NCBI GenBank assembly: GCA_005281725.1
Contig: SSBO01000009.1
Span: 9,517,795-9,581,794 of the forward strand
DNA length: 64,000 nt
Direction: 5' to 3'
DNA from: Wuchereria bancrofti
Taxonomy: Eukaryota; Nematoda; Chromadorea; Rhabditida; Onchocercidae
This document shows, piece after piece, positions 39,301 to 51,900 of this stretch (position 1 is the stretch's first letter; each line of letters begins with the position of its first letter). The notes below the pieces were generated by a model. That model was given only the letters and a program-made list of their open reading frames with translations, was not told the origin of the DNA and searched no databases. The position numbers were made by a program, and so were the translations under genes.

Positions 39301-41742
39301 TTTATATGAATTTCTGTGAGTTCTAAAAGTAATATTTTTTATTCCATTGAAAATAATAGATTAAATACTGCTAAAGCTAAACATTTTAGCTTTATCTTAC
39401 AAGAAAATCTGAAATACATAGATTTGTCTATCACATTAAAACACGTGTATATCTGAGACTATGAAAACGCAATATTTATTTTCAACTATTATCCATCATG
39501 AAAGCAATTATTAATTAGGGACAGGTAGCTTTCTATGGTTGAAATTTTATTAGAGGAATGAAAAATACCGAAGTAAAGCTTCGCCACTTTTTGACTGGCA
39601 TCGATTGCACATACGAAATAAGCTGATCCCTTCACGAGCACCACCAACCGAATATGCTTTGCAAGCTGACGGATGTAGATCATCTTGAAAAATTTGCAAG
39701 GCACGCATCGAACTATCATCTATCTGCACCATTTCTTCTCTAAAAAAAAGCTTATATTGCATTAAAAATATTCCATTGATTTTGAATTCAAAAATTAAAC
39801 ACACAGGGTAATCGTTTTAATTGTGCTGATGGGTGTTTTCGTATTGATGTCTTCAAATTCCACACCTAACCGTACAGCGTCTAAATATTTCAACAAAGCA
39901 CCAAAAGCAGAAATCTAAAATTGAAAATTAGAGAAAAAAGGGAAAAAATAACTGAAACATTCAAACATGTTCTATAAAAAGAATTGACAGATATAGCATT
40001 TCTTTTAATTGAGATAAAATTATTAAAAGAAAAAAAAGGCCATGGTAACATTAAATATCGTTTATATAATTATTTGACAAAATTGATTGAAAATACAAAA
40101 CAGCATATTAGAAATGATTTAAATTTTAGTTAAATTTTAGTTAAATTCTGAATACTGTCGATTCATAAAATCATAAAATCACACCAATAAGTTATTAATG
40201 GACTAACCATATTCGTGGCTGTTAAATCTACTCGAAATGCCAACCGAAGATTATTCTCTTCGTTAGTTAAATCCAACGATTCAAAAAGAAACGAAATACG
40301 TTTCTTAGCATCCTCAAAATCTGAAAATACATTAACTTAAAAGTCATCCAACAAACCAAAATAACCAAATTATTTTGCAAGTTACTCGTCCATTATTAGC
40401 TGCTGCTCATTAAGCATTCAATAATTTCAGTAAAAGAATGATTAGTTTTGAAAGAAGAACGAACTGTAAGCAACACTTGGCATCAAATGTAATGCAATTA
40501 AAGGTCTTTCTTCTGTTTCTTCCTCATTTTCATCGACATTCTCATCTTTTTCATCCATTTCTTCTTCATTTATCGCTGAATTCTGTTCAGTTTGTTTGTC
40601 TGATATTTCGGTAGTAGTGCTATTTTTCTCACCAAAACCTGTTAAAAACGAATAAAGGAACACAAAAAACATTTTTCATAACAATCTTAATCGTACATTT
40701 TATTTAATTAATCAAATTATGCAATCGGTAATAGAAAGATATTCTAATAATCAAAAAATTCATTAAATTATCATAAATTTATTAAATTCACTCATTCGAA
40801 AAGAGTAAGTCTAACTGTTGAAGACTTACATAACTTGTTAAGTTTCGCTAGAAAATTGACATCTTGCATTTTACTAACAATCACAATTGATGGTTCCAAT
40901 TGTAACAATACTGCAATGAATTTTAGAGAAATGAAAAAAAATAAAAATAAAAGAAATTATTAGAAAACTCATCTCACGTATTTGAAAATAATGGTTTCCA
41001 CTAAATTTTAAGCATTATCATTTATGCTACGAATAAAATAGCTAACGAAAGCAATCTGAATTCTGCTGGGTTTATGAGATTCATAGTAATACAATATTTT
41101 GAAACTTTAAGTTTGATCACTTATGCAGTTATTTAAAAAAACTTCATTTACTTTTTTTATTTTATGTTCTAATTTTGATCGATGAATCATAGAAGTCATA
41201 AGTTTTACACTTGAAGATGATGCAATTATGCCAGCTCTCTAACTGATCGTTTAATGAGAGTATCATTTATTAAATAGCCTCAATTTTTCAAAATTTACGA
41301 AATTTTCTGACACAAACTGACATTACACCTAAAAAAATCTTAGCAATTCAAAATACATTTTGAAAAATCACAACACTCACTTTTTTGTTGTGTATTTTTA
41401 TTAATTTAAAATTCAGCAGTACATTGAAAAAAAAAGACTAATTAAATTTAGCAATTGCACAAATGTAAAATTAGGCAAATATATCACTGAGGAGTAATAT
41501 ATTTTAAAAGTTTATTTTGAGCAGTTATCAAGTAAACAAAAGTAAAACAACAAAAACGTCCAATAATTAAATGAAAAATTGAGATGAAAACTTTCAGTAG
41601 ACTTACAGGAATGTGCCATCCGGAAATCATCCTCATCCTCTAACAAATCGGTCAGTACAAATATTGTAGTCGTTTCCTGATCATAACATGCAGCACCAAG
41701 TCTGTTCCGGTTATAATGCACTGATAAAACTCTAGCTGACAT
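33400..41742 (-). CDS. msh-5: MSH-5, meiotic MutS homologue
   Basis: Exons in transcript order: 41742-41607, 40910-40830, 40638-40465, 40320-40208, 39914-39805, 39739-39569, 39207-39069, 38744-38682, 38236-38108, 37834-37762, 37564-37496, 37351-37135, 36681-36466, 36174-36099, 35921-35772, 35573-35499, 35315-35172, 34935-34798, 34678-34555, 34217-34052 and 33643-33400; about 935 residues. MSH5 signatures appear in order: LQIFQDDLHPS, EGISLFRMCNRC, YIPMFGYLLVVP, GRHAIMELL, Walker A GPNTSGKS, Walker B LILIDEFGKGT and the FSHAS motif. The mismatch-recognition domain I is absent, as in all MSH4/MSH5 proteins. With MSH-4 it forms a clamp that stabilises meiotic recombination intermediates for crossover. 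The third exon carries a long Glu/Asp insertion. The last junction (GG|GTAATA to TTTTGCAG) is in phase; without it the protein stops at 34048. TTTATAG directly precedes the ATG, a likely trans-splice site. Confidence 0.95.
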
Positions 41743-42733
41743 CTATAAAGCACTTAAATTGGAATAGAATTCTTCAACCAGTATTAATTAAAATTCAACA
41801 TTTTACAAAATCTCCTCCAAAGAATTTAATAATAGTTTTCATGAATAAATTTTTGGCAAAAAATTGCTACAATATTTCTGATAGAGTAATTTTAAAAGTT
41901 TAGTTTTTGAAGAAAAAGATTATTAAATTCTCAAAAATTAATACTTCGCAAATGGATTTCTATAATAAGCAAAATTACATCCAACCGAAGTGCTTTCAAA
42001 TTTAAATGCTATTTAAACATTTTAAAACTATTTTTAAATCAATTTTTTACACAATTTTTGAGTAAAAATTTATCAGCTAATAATTTTTGGTGGACATTTT
42101 TTATTTTGTAAATGCAAGGAAAAAATTGCCATCAAAAGTGTGCCGTTAGAAAAATGTATTTTATTAACTTCAATTTCAACTAAAATCAAATTTCAGCAGT
42201 GAAATTTCAGCATTTAAATTAATTTTTCCAAATTTTATAAACATATTTCATTATTCCTTCATTCTCCCTCAATCCTAAATTTATTCCTTAATTCCTTCCT
42301 TCCTCTTTTCAAATATTCTTTAACTTGGAAAATAATCATAACCATTTTATCATTTACACTCTAATAAATTGCATATTCAAATTTTTTTAGTAAAAAATCT
42401 GAAAATTTAGTTTTTTCCCTTCTAATAACACAAACCACAAAACAAACAAAAAATTCTTTACTTGCTGAATTGTCCCATAAAAAAATTAGTAATAGCAAAA
42501 AGCAACAGCTAAATTAGAATTTAACTGGTAAAATTTAAAATTGCAAGTTTACACGCACTCATAGTTAAAATTTAATAGGCGAAAGTGGAATTCGCTATTT
42601 TCTCCTTTTTGATTACAAGTTACGGAGCAAAAAAATTAGCATTGAATCATAAAAAATGAAATTTTGCAAGAAATGATTTTGCTAATTTGAATAAATCCGT
42701 CTCGCGCCATTTCATTTTCATTTCTATTTTCTT

Positions 42734-42746
42734 TTCCGGAATGTTC
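42734..42746. promoter_or_regulatory. Candidate heat shock element
   Basis: TTCCGGAATGTTC matches TTCnnGAAnnTTC exactly, with three alternating 5-bp units and an adjoining fourth base C. It is about 620 bases upstream of the MCFD2-like ATG and about 1 kb upstream of msh-5. A chance match is possible. Confidence 0.35.
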
Positions 42747-42784
42747 CATTATTAGTCATACGCTTCTGTCGCTGTCAGACGATA

Positions 42785-43015
42785 ACAATTATTATTATTA
42801 CTGTTATTATTATTATCATTATTATTATTGTTATTTTTATTATTATTATATTATTTTTATTTTTATTATTAATTGCTGCAACTATAACTGATTTTTGCCA
42901 TTATTATTATTTTCATTATTACTGTTATTTTTATTTTTATTATTAATTACTGCCACTATTACTGTTTTTGCCATCATTATTATTGTTGTCATTATTATTA
43001 TCACCATTGTTAGTG
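42785..43015. repeat. ATT-rich repeat with internal duplication
   Basis: ATT, ATC and GTT trinucleotides dominate. A block of about 50 bases beginning TTATTTTTATTTTTATTATT and ending TTTTTGCCA occurs twice (about 42851-42900 and 42925-42973), with a few substitutions. Confidence 0.65.
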
Positions 43016-43363
43016 TTGTTTTCGTCGTTTTTGTTCGAAATATTACAAATCGTTTGGCTGGCAGTACGTTTTTTTTTTTTATTGTTTGCATTTGTATCTA
43101 TTGATCATATGATCGATCCTATTTTAGGCTTATCGAAGCGTTTCGTTTTGTCGTCGAGAATATGATATGATGCATTTCATGAAATAGTTGCTTTTGCTGC
43201 TGTTTGCTCTGGTACTTTCATTTCGTGACACTATCGATTATTGAGTTATTGATCCACTGATGTTTTTATTGGCAGCTATGTTACCATCAGTATCATCATA
43301 ATTATTATCATCATACTCATCACCAGCATCATTATCATCATCCCACTTCATTCATTCACAACC

Positions 43364-44764
43364 ATGTTGCAGTTTGTCATTTTTATTGTTCAAATTTTAC
43401 CAGCAATTCAGGGTCTTGATAGAGCTCCACAATCAAACAATTTACCGTCAGCACCACCACAGCCACCACCAGGTTTGTTAAATGAAAAAATACTAATTTT
43501 ACGATTGACAAAATTAAATTTGTTTGAAAAGAATTACAGAAGGAAAAAGGTATAGGATATTGAAAATGAAGAGAGAAAAAAGGGTGATATTTTTAACACT
43601 GTATTTTTTTAACATTTTTGTAAATTTATAGAAAGCTTATTTTAGCATTTTGGTTTCTAATTTTAATTTTTCTATTTTTGGATGTTTCTATATTCTATAT
43701 TGCATTTTGTTATTTCATTAAGTCGTATTTATATTTCAAATTGGCGAATTTTTCCGTTATTTCAGTGCCGGTGAGATTTGGTGAAAAAGATGCAGTGCAT
43801 GATACATCGTAAGTTTCTATTGATATTCTTATCATTAGTTGTTTTATTAAGTTCATTTTCACCTGTAAGCATATTATTGTTATTATAATTATAATTATAT
43901 ATATAGTTAATTATAACTATTTATTGGTTATTCTATTTGTAGATATTTTCATTGCTATTTGTTTTTATATGTAAATGCGATCTATTGTGATTAACTTTTT
44001 GCATTATCGATACACTGAATTATAGTTTTGTAATTTAAAATTATTGAAAAAAGTTTAACTTACGGAGGGAAAAGTTCTTGTCGCAATTAAGTTTGCTTTT
44101 TAAAATCCATGAAGTTATTGTTATGTGTTATGATCTATTTGCTTTTGTTGTAAATACACTGTAGTTTATTGAATATTTCTAGACATATCAAGCAACATTT
44201 GAAGCGGAAAGTGAATGTTGGCAAAATGTCATTGAACAAAGATTTAGAAACTTTTCATTATTTCCGAATGCATGATTTAAATAAAGATGGCAAAATTGAT
44301 GGTATTGAGCTTATTAAAGGATTAACCCACTTACATGACAAAATGAATGGTGAGTTCTGTTTCATTTTTCTTACACTGCAAATTGGATAAGATAATATAA
44401 CAAAGCTAATTTCAGCCATTCAATCTTAAGAGGTGTAACTATTATAAAAAACACTTATTGTTGCAGTGATTAAGAGTTTCTCTTTTTCTCTGTTTCATTT
44501 TGTTTAAGTGAAAATTCACCCTCAGTTCAGTCCCTATAAATGAGGCAATAAGAAAGCTTTTAATAATTATTATGACAAAAAACTAATAGGTCTGTTGAAC
44601 ATTTCATTTAAATTTATTTATTCCAAAAATGAAACATAATTTCAGAGAATACAGGAACGATTTCCGAAACAGATTTGGAAGATATTGTATCAGAAACATT
44701 AAAAAAATTGGATACCGATGATGACGGTTATATAACATATGCTGAATATAGACAAATTGTGTGA
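43364..44764 (+). CDS. MCFD2-like secretory-pathway EF-hand protein
   Basis: Four exons (43364-43472, 43766-43808, 44183-44349, 44646-44764) encode about 145 residues, the size of vertebrate MCFD2. A hydrophobic signal peptide (MLQFVIFIVQILPAIQG) is followed by a short Pro-rich stretch. Two EF hands follow, with loops DLNKDGKIDGIE and DTDDDGYITYAE; both have acidic residues at the calcium positions. HYFRMHDLNKDG closely resembles the HYFKMHD segment of MCFD2. The known family protein is a calcium-dependent partner of the lectin LMAN1/ERGIC-53 and exports glycoproteins from the ER to the Golgi. That role is inferred here from family membership. The gene is divergent from msh-5 and convergent with the next gene. 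Other small secreted EF-hand families are the main alternative. Confidence 0.9.
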
Positions 44765-45200
44765 AACTAGTATCATTTTTTCTTCGTAAATATTTCGTAA
44801 ATACTGCAGCTTTTTTAAATCCTTTCTCAGTTATTTAATTGAAGTGAATAGAAAGTTGCTATATTATCTTCATTTAAGCTCTTTCATTCCGTTTGGCCGA
44901 CACAATTTTGTTCTTTTTTTGCTGGTATATATTATTAAAACTGTTGTTATTCTCAACTGTTTCTTTCATTCTTTCATTTATTTGGCAATAAGATGCATTC
45001 ATTTAGTACCTGTAACTTCCAAGTTAATGAAGATCAATTTGAGTTGAAGTTGCATTAGGATAGCTAATCTTAAACTTAAAATAAAAAGCACAAGTAAAAT
45101 CTGGTATAAATATTAATAATAAATTGATTAGGATTATAACCTAACAAATGTTTATAAAATTTTTGCCCAATTTTATCCTTCTTACGTGAATTTGTTAAAG
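44765..45200. other. Short convergent spacer
   Basis: About 436 bases shared by the 3' ends of the MCFD2-like and EEP-fold genes. AATAAA occurs near 45079 on the plus strand and could end the MCFD2-like transcript. Nothing else is recognised. Confidence 0.5.
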
Positions 45201-48200
45201 TTACATTAGATGGAAAGTGGTAATAACAGCAAAATGATCAGATGGATAATCGTTTTTCCAGTGGAATGGTTTAGGATAAACAGTTGCATGACCTTGATAT
45301 GTATATGACTGTATAGGAAAGAGCAGAGGACTACGATAAAAGATATAATCAATTCGATCCTGTGGTTCCGGTATTGTCCAGCTCCAACCGGTACTGGTCA
45401 TTTTTTCCACTGTTGACCATGTTATTCCTGATGTTATAAAAATTTTGGTTTTTACAGATATTATAAAGTGGTCAATTTGTAGTACTTTGTAGACGGTCAT
45501 CTTTGGCTTTTTAAATGATCATACTGGATGTTTCCCTAATTGTTTTTACAATTTGAACTTGTCGAAGAGATAATTTTCGCAGGGATAATACTATATGAGC
45601 TTCATTTTTGAACAAAAGTTAATCTTTTTTGGGACTTTCTAATTTTAAGCAAAATGAACCTGGATTTTCAAGAACCTGTGGATGTAGCTCTCGATAAGAA
45701 TCTTTCATTCCAGCTTCATTTTGTAATATTTGCGTTGTTGGCCATTGAAATTTCCAGTTACCGTGAAGAAAACTGAAATGAGTATCTTTTCAAACGTTAA
45801 TTAGAACTGATGCATTTAAATCTAAAATTAATTCTGTACATAATTTTATTCTAGCAAAAAATTTTCTTGGGCATTTCTATATTTTTGTTTCTAAAATTTC
45901 CCTTATGAAAATTTCAATTCTGTCATTTTGTAATTCATACTCAAACACTTTTTTTTATATTCCTTCATACACTGAACATAAAGTCAAATGTTTTCCCTTT
46001 TAGTTTTTCTACTTTCCGATTCATAAATATAAATTCAACGACAAAAAAAAAGATGTGTTAGCTAATGTTCTAAAGTAATAATTTTTCGTGCAATGGATGT
46101 TAGTTTTTGTTTGAACTGAAATCCAATAAGATGATTTTTTTTGCTAAAATTAGCAATCATAAAAGTTCCCTACTATATGGTCAAATGATTTCAAAAAAAT
46201 AAACAAATAAAGGCTTTTTTTTGAGTATCTTTTCAAACAACAAGTAGAACTGATGCATTTAAATGCAAAAAACATTTTTTTGGTCTTCAATGAATTAACT
46301 TTCTTTTTCCAAATTTTAGGAAGAAAAAAAGAAATTTCATTTTTTTTTCAAATTCTAACCTTGTTTGATTCGTCCAGTCAAGATGTGAAGGTGAATTAAA
46401 ATCACCACAAACAATCAATGGCTCAGTGGATGAATTTCCAATTGCAGCTTGAAAATGATCATCAACTATTAATTCTCGCATATTCTGGAAACGACCTAAA
46501 CTTTTACTACTTTTTTCGAAATGAATTAATTACTCATTGTTAATTAATGAGAATAATCTTCAATTTCTGGTATATGAAAAAGGAAAAAATGGGAAAAAAA
46601 GGAGGAAAAATAAATGTTTAGTTGAGGTAAAAAAATAAAAGTGAAATTTTTAAATTTACGAAATTGTTGCTAATAGAAAAAAAAACGCGGAAATTTATTT
46701 GTTTAAAAAAATTTGGCGAACTTTTCTCTCTTTTTTTTCTTTTTTAATTTAAAAGAAAAATGAAATTTATATTCCATCAATTACAATTTTATAGTTTATC
46801 GTAGCAATAAAATGAAATGAAAAAAAAAAAACAAAGGCAAGAAAGAAACAAAACCTTTGCCATCAATCATTTCACCAGCCATAATTTGTGTTACTTTAGT
46901 GACCATTTTATTAAATGCTGCATATGGACCATATGACCTACAAAAAAAAAAAAGTAAAAAACAAATAAAATAAAAATAAATAAAATGGAAATAAGCGTAA
47001 AATATTTTGGTCATATATTTTTTCTAATATACTAAGATCAATTCAATATCTTATTCATTGAATGATAAATGATTGTTACAATGATAATGATATGATTCAT
47101 ATTTAATCATACTTTTCTTTACAAAATCAATTACATTTTATTGTCTTCTAAATCTGACATTTCTTATGATAATCAAAAAGTTATTCGTATGATAAGCTAT
47201 CTGCTAGTTGTTTATTACAAATAAATTACATTTTAAATTGTGTAAACTTTTATGACATATCGTTTGTTAAATGAATTTCTTCTTATCTAATATAAATTCT
47301 AATTCTGTCACAGTTATTAGCAGTTGTCACCGAATTAGATTTACAGATTCAAATCGCTTTCCAAACTAACTAAAGATTTTGCTAAAATTTCATGCAGTTG
47401 ATTTTTAGTTGGATTGAAATAATTAGATGTGAGAAAACATTTTCATTTATTACTCTAAAAATGCTAATCATCTATCGTTCTTTAATCTTTAAAATCAAAA
47501 AAAAAAAAAAGGAAAAAACGAAAAGAAATTGCTCATATTATTAAATTATTAATTAATCTCATTATTGTAATTCATACAATGATAAAATTGAGAGATTAAT
47601 TTAAAAAATTTCAAAATTTAAAATAAATATTAAATATTAGATTAGTTCCATAAATGATATTTCAACACTAACTGATAATCCAAATGAAGATTCCATATAT
47701 GAATTGTTCTATTTGTATTTTCAATTTCTATTTTAACACCCATACCATGGCTTATTTGATGAAATGATTGATTTACTAGCTGAAAAATGAAAAAAGACAA
47801 TAATAATAAAAGAGAAATAAAAAAAGTTGAGAAAAAAAAAGGAGAAAAAATAACATAAAAATGAAAGGTTTAATTTAAAGAAATTCAAAATTTTAAATAA
47901 GTCATTTTAGTTTGAAATAATGAAAATTAAAAAAATTATATTAAAAAAAAAAATTTGACCAAAATGATGATTTATTTGTTGTTATTTAAAATAATAAAAA
48001 TTTAAAATAAATTATATTTAAANNNNNNNNNNNNNNNNNNTTTTATGCTTTTTGTATTTCATTTTATTTATTTTTTTTTGTTTTTTGTTTTTTTGATATT
48101 TTTTTTAAAATATAATTTAATACCAATAAAAATTAAAGCAGCTAATGCTAATAATAAACAAACTTTATGTTTTGTTAAAATAGCTGTATCAGGATATGAA

Positions 48201-48969
48201 TATGTTGTTGAAATAGCTGTCCATCCTTCACCCATTTCAATCATTAAATGTTGCAAACATTCTGCATCATGAACTTCCTAGAAATTTTTTTTTTTCGAGA
48301 ATGAAAAATTTGAGCAAAAACTTTTTAATTTTAGTCTTAAAATACTGGTTAAAAATTTTTTAAGTGAAAAAGCAATAATAAATGTGTAATTAATACAGTA
48401 AAGAATAATTAATTATACGTAATTAATGAAATGAGTTATGTAAATTTGATATCTTTTCTTTTTTTTTTTTGTTTAGCAATTTTATTTTCGCTAAGCAATT
48501 TTATTTTTAACAAATTATCATAATTGTATAATTAATTTATAATCATCTAATTATCATCATTTAATAAAAAAATTGCCATTTAATAATCATTATGATTTAG
48601 TAGAAAATTGTTAAATTGTAATTAAATGATGAGATTAAAATGGCTAATAGCAATAATTTATGCTAATAGCTGATGCTAAAATTTATTTTGTTAATAAATT
48701 TTCATTTTTCTTTTATGAGAAGTGGCAAATTTGTTAGCAAAAATTTTAAATTATTTGAATAATTTATTTACCTGTAATGCGACAACGTCCGGGTTAATCA
48801 ATTTAACGTGTTTTACAATTTTTGTTATTCCATGCTCGACATTATCACCCGAAATCCAGGTATTAAATGTCATAATTGTGAGATTTGTTGATTTTTCATG
48901 ATTAAAACATATTCTTTCCTGGCATAGTAATATTAAAATAATTGAAAATGTTAGTTGTGAGGATTTCAT
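45201..48969 (-). CDS. Secreted endonuclease/exonuclease/phosphatase (EEP) fold protein
   Basis: Seven exons in transcript order: 48969-48772, 48277-48164, 47779-47673, 46937-46850, 46484-46360, 45772-45660 and 45427-45201; about 323 residues. The N terminus is a signal peptide (MKSSQLTFSIILILLC). The EEP superfamily motifs follow in order: IMTFNTW, PDVVALQEVH (metal-binding Glu), WNLHLDYQ, VCGDFNSP (catalytic Asp and Asn), RIDYIFY and the final SDHFAV (general-base His). All key catalytic positions of the DNase I, APE1 and sphingomyelinase fold are present, so a metal-dependent phosphodiesterase is expected. The substrate cannot be read from sequence; nucleic acid or phospholipid are both possible. 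No membrane segment follows the signal peptide, so it is probably secreted or lumenal. The exon 4 donor at 46850 was chosen because it fits the phase. TTTTTTCAG lies one base before the ATG. Confidence 0.9.
48023..48040. other. Assembly gap (18 N) in an EEP-gene intron
   Basis: The gap lies between exons 2 and 3 of the EEP gene. Both neighbouring exons are intact and join in phase, and the flanks are not duplicated. Confidence 0.95.
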
Positions 48970-51900
48970 CCTGAAAAAAAAAGTCAAAATTTTGTGAAAT
49001 TTAGAGTGAAAAAGCAAAAGAATGCAATAGAACAATGTAAATAAATAATTAAATTAAAAATTTAGCGAAATAAAAATTCGCGAAAAACTAAAATGAAATT
49101 CTTTTTTTCTTAAAAAAAAAGAGGAAAATAAAACAATAAAAACATAATTGTAAAATAAAAAATATGTGTAGAAAATATACAATAAAGTAGAAGAAAATTT
49201 GAAAAAATAGAGAAATTTTTTTTTTAAAGTTTATTAAGCAAAAAAAGTGTAAACATAATTTAATAAAATTTTAACATTTAAAAAAAATAAAATTTTAATA
49301 AGCAATTATTGTAGCAGCTTATCATTTCTAATGTGTAAATAAAACTATTGTTTACATTTCTGCTTATAAGATTATGATCAGATTATTTTAATATCATTTA
49401 CAAATTTCGAATAAAATTAATGGTAATTGCCGAATGAAAAATGATAAGTGATATATTAACATTTATAAATTGTAATAAATTATAATTAATGAATATGGAT
49501 GAGAAGAAGTAGCATAAATCGGTAGCTGGAAATTTGAATAAATTTATCAATTTAGTAAAGTAGTATGAATGACGAAAAGAAAGCAAAAGGATTTAAATTG
49601 ATTTATGTTAAAAAAAAAAGGAAAAGGAAAATTTGAAAATTTGAAATGAACGAGAACTGTAGATGAAAAAGTTATTGAATAAAAAAAATTAGGATTAATA
49701 GCAGAAGAAGGAAGGAAGGAAGGAAGCAAACAGTTAAAAACAAATTTCCATCCTATCACATTGAAATGCTTAAAACAAATTGAAAAATGCAAAACAATTT
49801 ATAAATTTTGAAGAATAGTAAGTACGAATTTTCGAAAGTTATCACAAATTAGCTTCGTTTTTTAATCTATTTCCTAATTAAAAATCAAATAATGAATTAA
49901 AATTATTTTATTTCAATTCTAATCATTTGCATTTATTTACATATATCGTATTTATTTAACCAAAAAAAGAAAGAAAAGAAAAAATGAAAACCAAAAAAAG
50001 AAATGATTATATTTTTAAGCATTAAAAGAAAAAAAAAGCACTTCATAACTTATCAATTCATTAACTTTTACAAATTATTGATAATTTGAAATCTTGAAAA
50101 GAAAGCGAAAAAAATAAACAACAAATAAAATTTACCTTTCCTTTGGAATTAATTTTTAAAAAAATTTCAAATGAATAAGCGAAAAAACAATTTTGACATC
50201 ATAAAATGAAACATTTTCAGGAATGAAAGATTTAGTATTTTTTTTTTCTTCTTTCATTTATTGTTGATTAGTATAAATGAGCGCAAATGTAACAAAAAAA
50301 AAAAAAAATATCACTTTCTACTTTTCTCTTTTTTATCTTTAAAATTATCGATTTACTTTAAGCAATGTCTAATCCAACTATAAGCAGCAATCAGCAAAGA
50401 TCAGCACAACTTTTTAGAAAACGGCACACTGTTGATTATTTTAACCATTTCACAAAATTTAAATGAGAAAACAAAGAAAGAGAGAGAAAGAGAGAAAGGC
50501 AGAAAGAAAAAAAGAAACGAAGATTAGTTTATATATATTCTCTTTTCTTTTTCATCTATTTCAAAAAAAAAAAAAAACGAAAAAAAAATTTGAACAATTC
50601 AACTTTCATTTCTTAATTTATTTAGATTCAATTGATTATTCTTTTATTCTTGTAGATAATTTACTCCACTTTTTTCCAATGTTTTTTTCTTCTCTCTCTC
50701 TCTCTCTCATTTTTGATATTTTGAACTTTATTTGAACTCTTCTATAAACAACCTTGACATTTGATGGTATTTTATTGTCAACTCTAACTGATCATTTTTT
50801 GTTATGAAATTAAGTATACAATTTAAATATGCAATAACAATTTATCACTAAATGATTTGATATATTAATATTTTTTGCTATATTCAAATTATAATATCTA
50901 TATCGTTAAAAAATTAAACGGCAACCAAATTTTGGCCACAAAAATTCTGAATAAAAAATTAAATATATTATTAAATAATACACACACGTACGTATGCACA
51001 AACACACGTACCCACACAGGTACACACGTACACACATACACATATATACCCATAATGCAGGTACAAAAATGTAAATAATAAATAAATCAAATTTTCAATA
51101 ATTAAATGTAAATAATAAATCGATCAAAATAAAATCACAATTAAATTAAATTATGAGTAATTTAATCTTTAGACTAATAATGAAGATGCATTTATCATAT
51201 CATAAATCTTTAGACTTTAAACTAATAAATGAAGAATGCATTTATGAAGATGCATAAATATACAGGTGTGTAATGAGTGGGTGGGATAAGTGACATTTTT
51301 TTTTCAGTTTCTATTGGACCAACCATTCATTATGGAATCTCTCATCTACCTTACCTGTAAATAATTAAACTAATTAAATAAATCATATTTTTTATTTAGA
51401 TGAGATAATTTACTTGAATTATAACATAGTAAATAATGTAATGCATAATTAAAAAAAAATAATGCTAAGAATGCAGTAAATTATTAGTTGAAATATATTA
51501 TCATAATTAAAATATATTATCATTAATTGCAATATATTATCATTTTATACTTTTATACTCATTTTTTTCCTTTTTTATTTTTTTCTTTTCGATTAAATTT
51601 ACATATTTTTCTTAACATTGTAAATATCAGTGAATGAAAGGGATAGAAAGAGAGAAATAGAATATTTGAATGTGTATTGAAGAAGTTTGAATATTTTAAA
51701 ATTTCATTTTAAACAAATTTGTCGATGAATAACTTTTTGTTCGGAATTTAAATGAAAATTGTTTCCTATTCAACTTTTTCGCTTTTTCATCTTTTGTTCA
51801 TTTTCTTTTCATCTTTAGTTCTTTCATTTAAAAATTACAACTGGAATATTTCTGCTAGAAATATTACTTGAACTAATAGTTATTATCAAGTTTTTATCAT

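Larger units (their letters stand above)
41743..43363. other. Divergent promoter region, msh-5 and MCFD2-like gene
   Basis: Both genes start outward from this 1.6 kb spacer. It contains a perfect heat-shock-type element at 42734-42746, a CTCGCGCC cluster near 42700, and ATT-rich repeats at 42785-43015. The open frames over the ATT repeats are low-complexity Ile/Leu or Asn runs. Confidence 0.55.

Noticed and set aside
42882..43165. Open frames on both strands over the ATT repeats
   Set aside because: They encode only Ile/Leu/Val or Asn/Lys runs from trinucleotide repeats upstream of the MCFD2-like gene.
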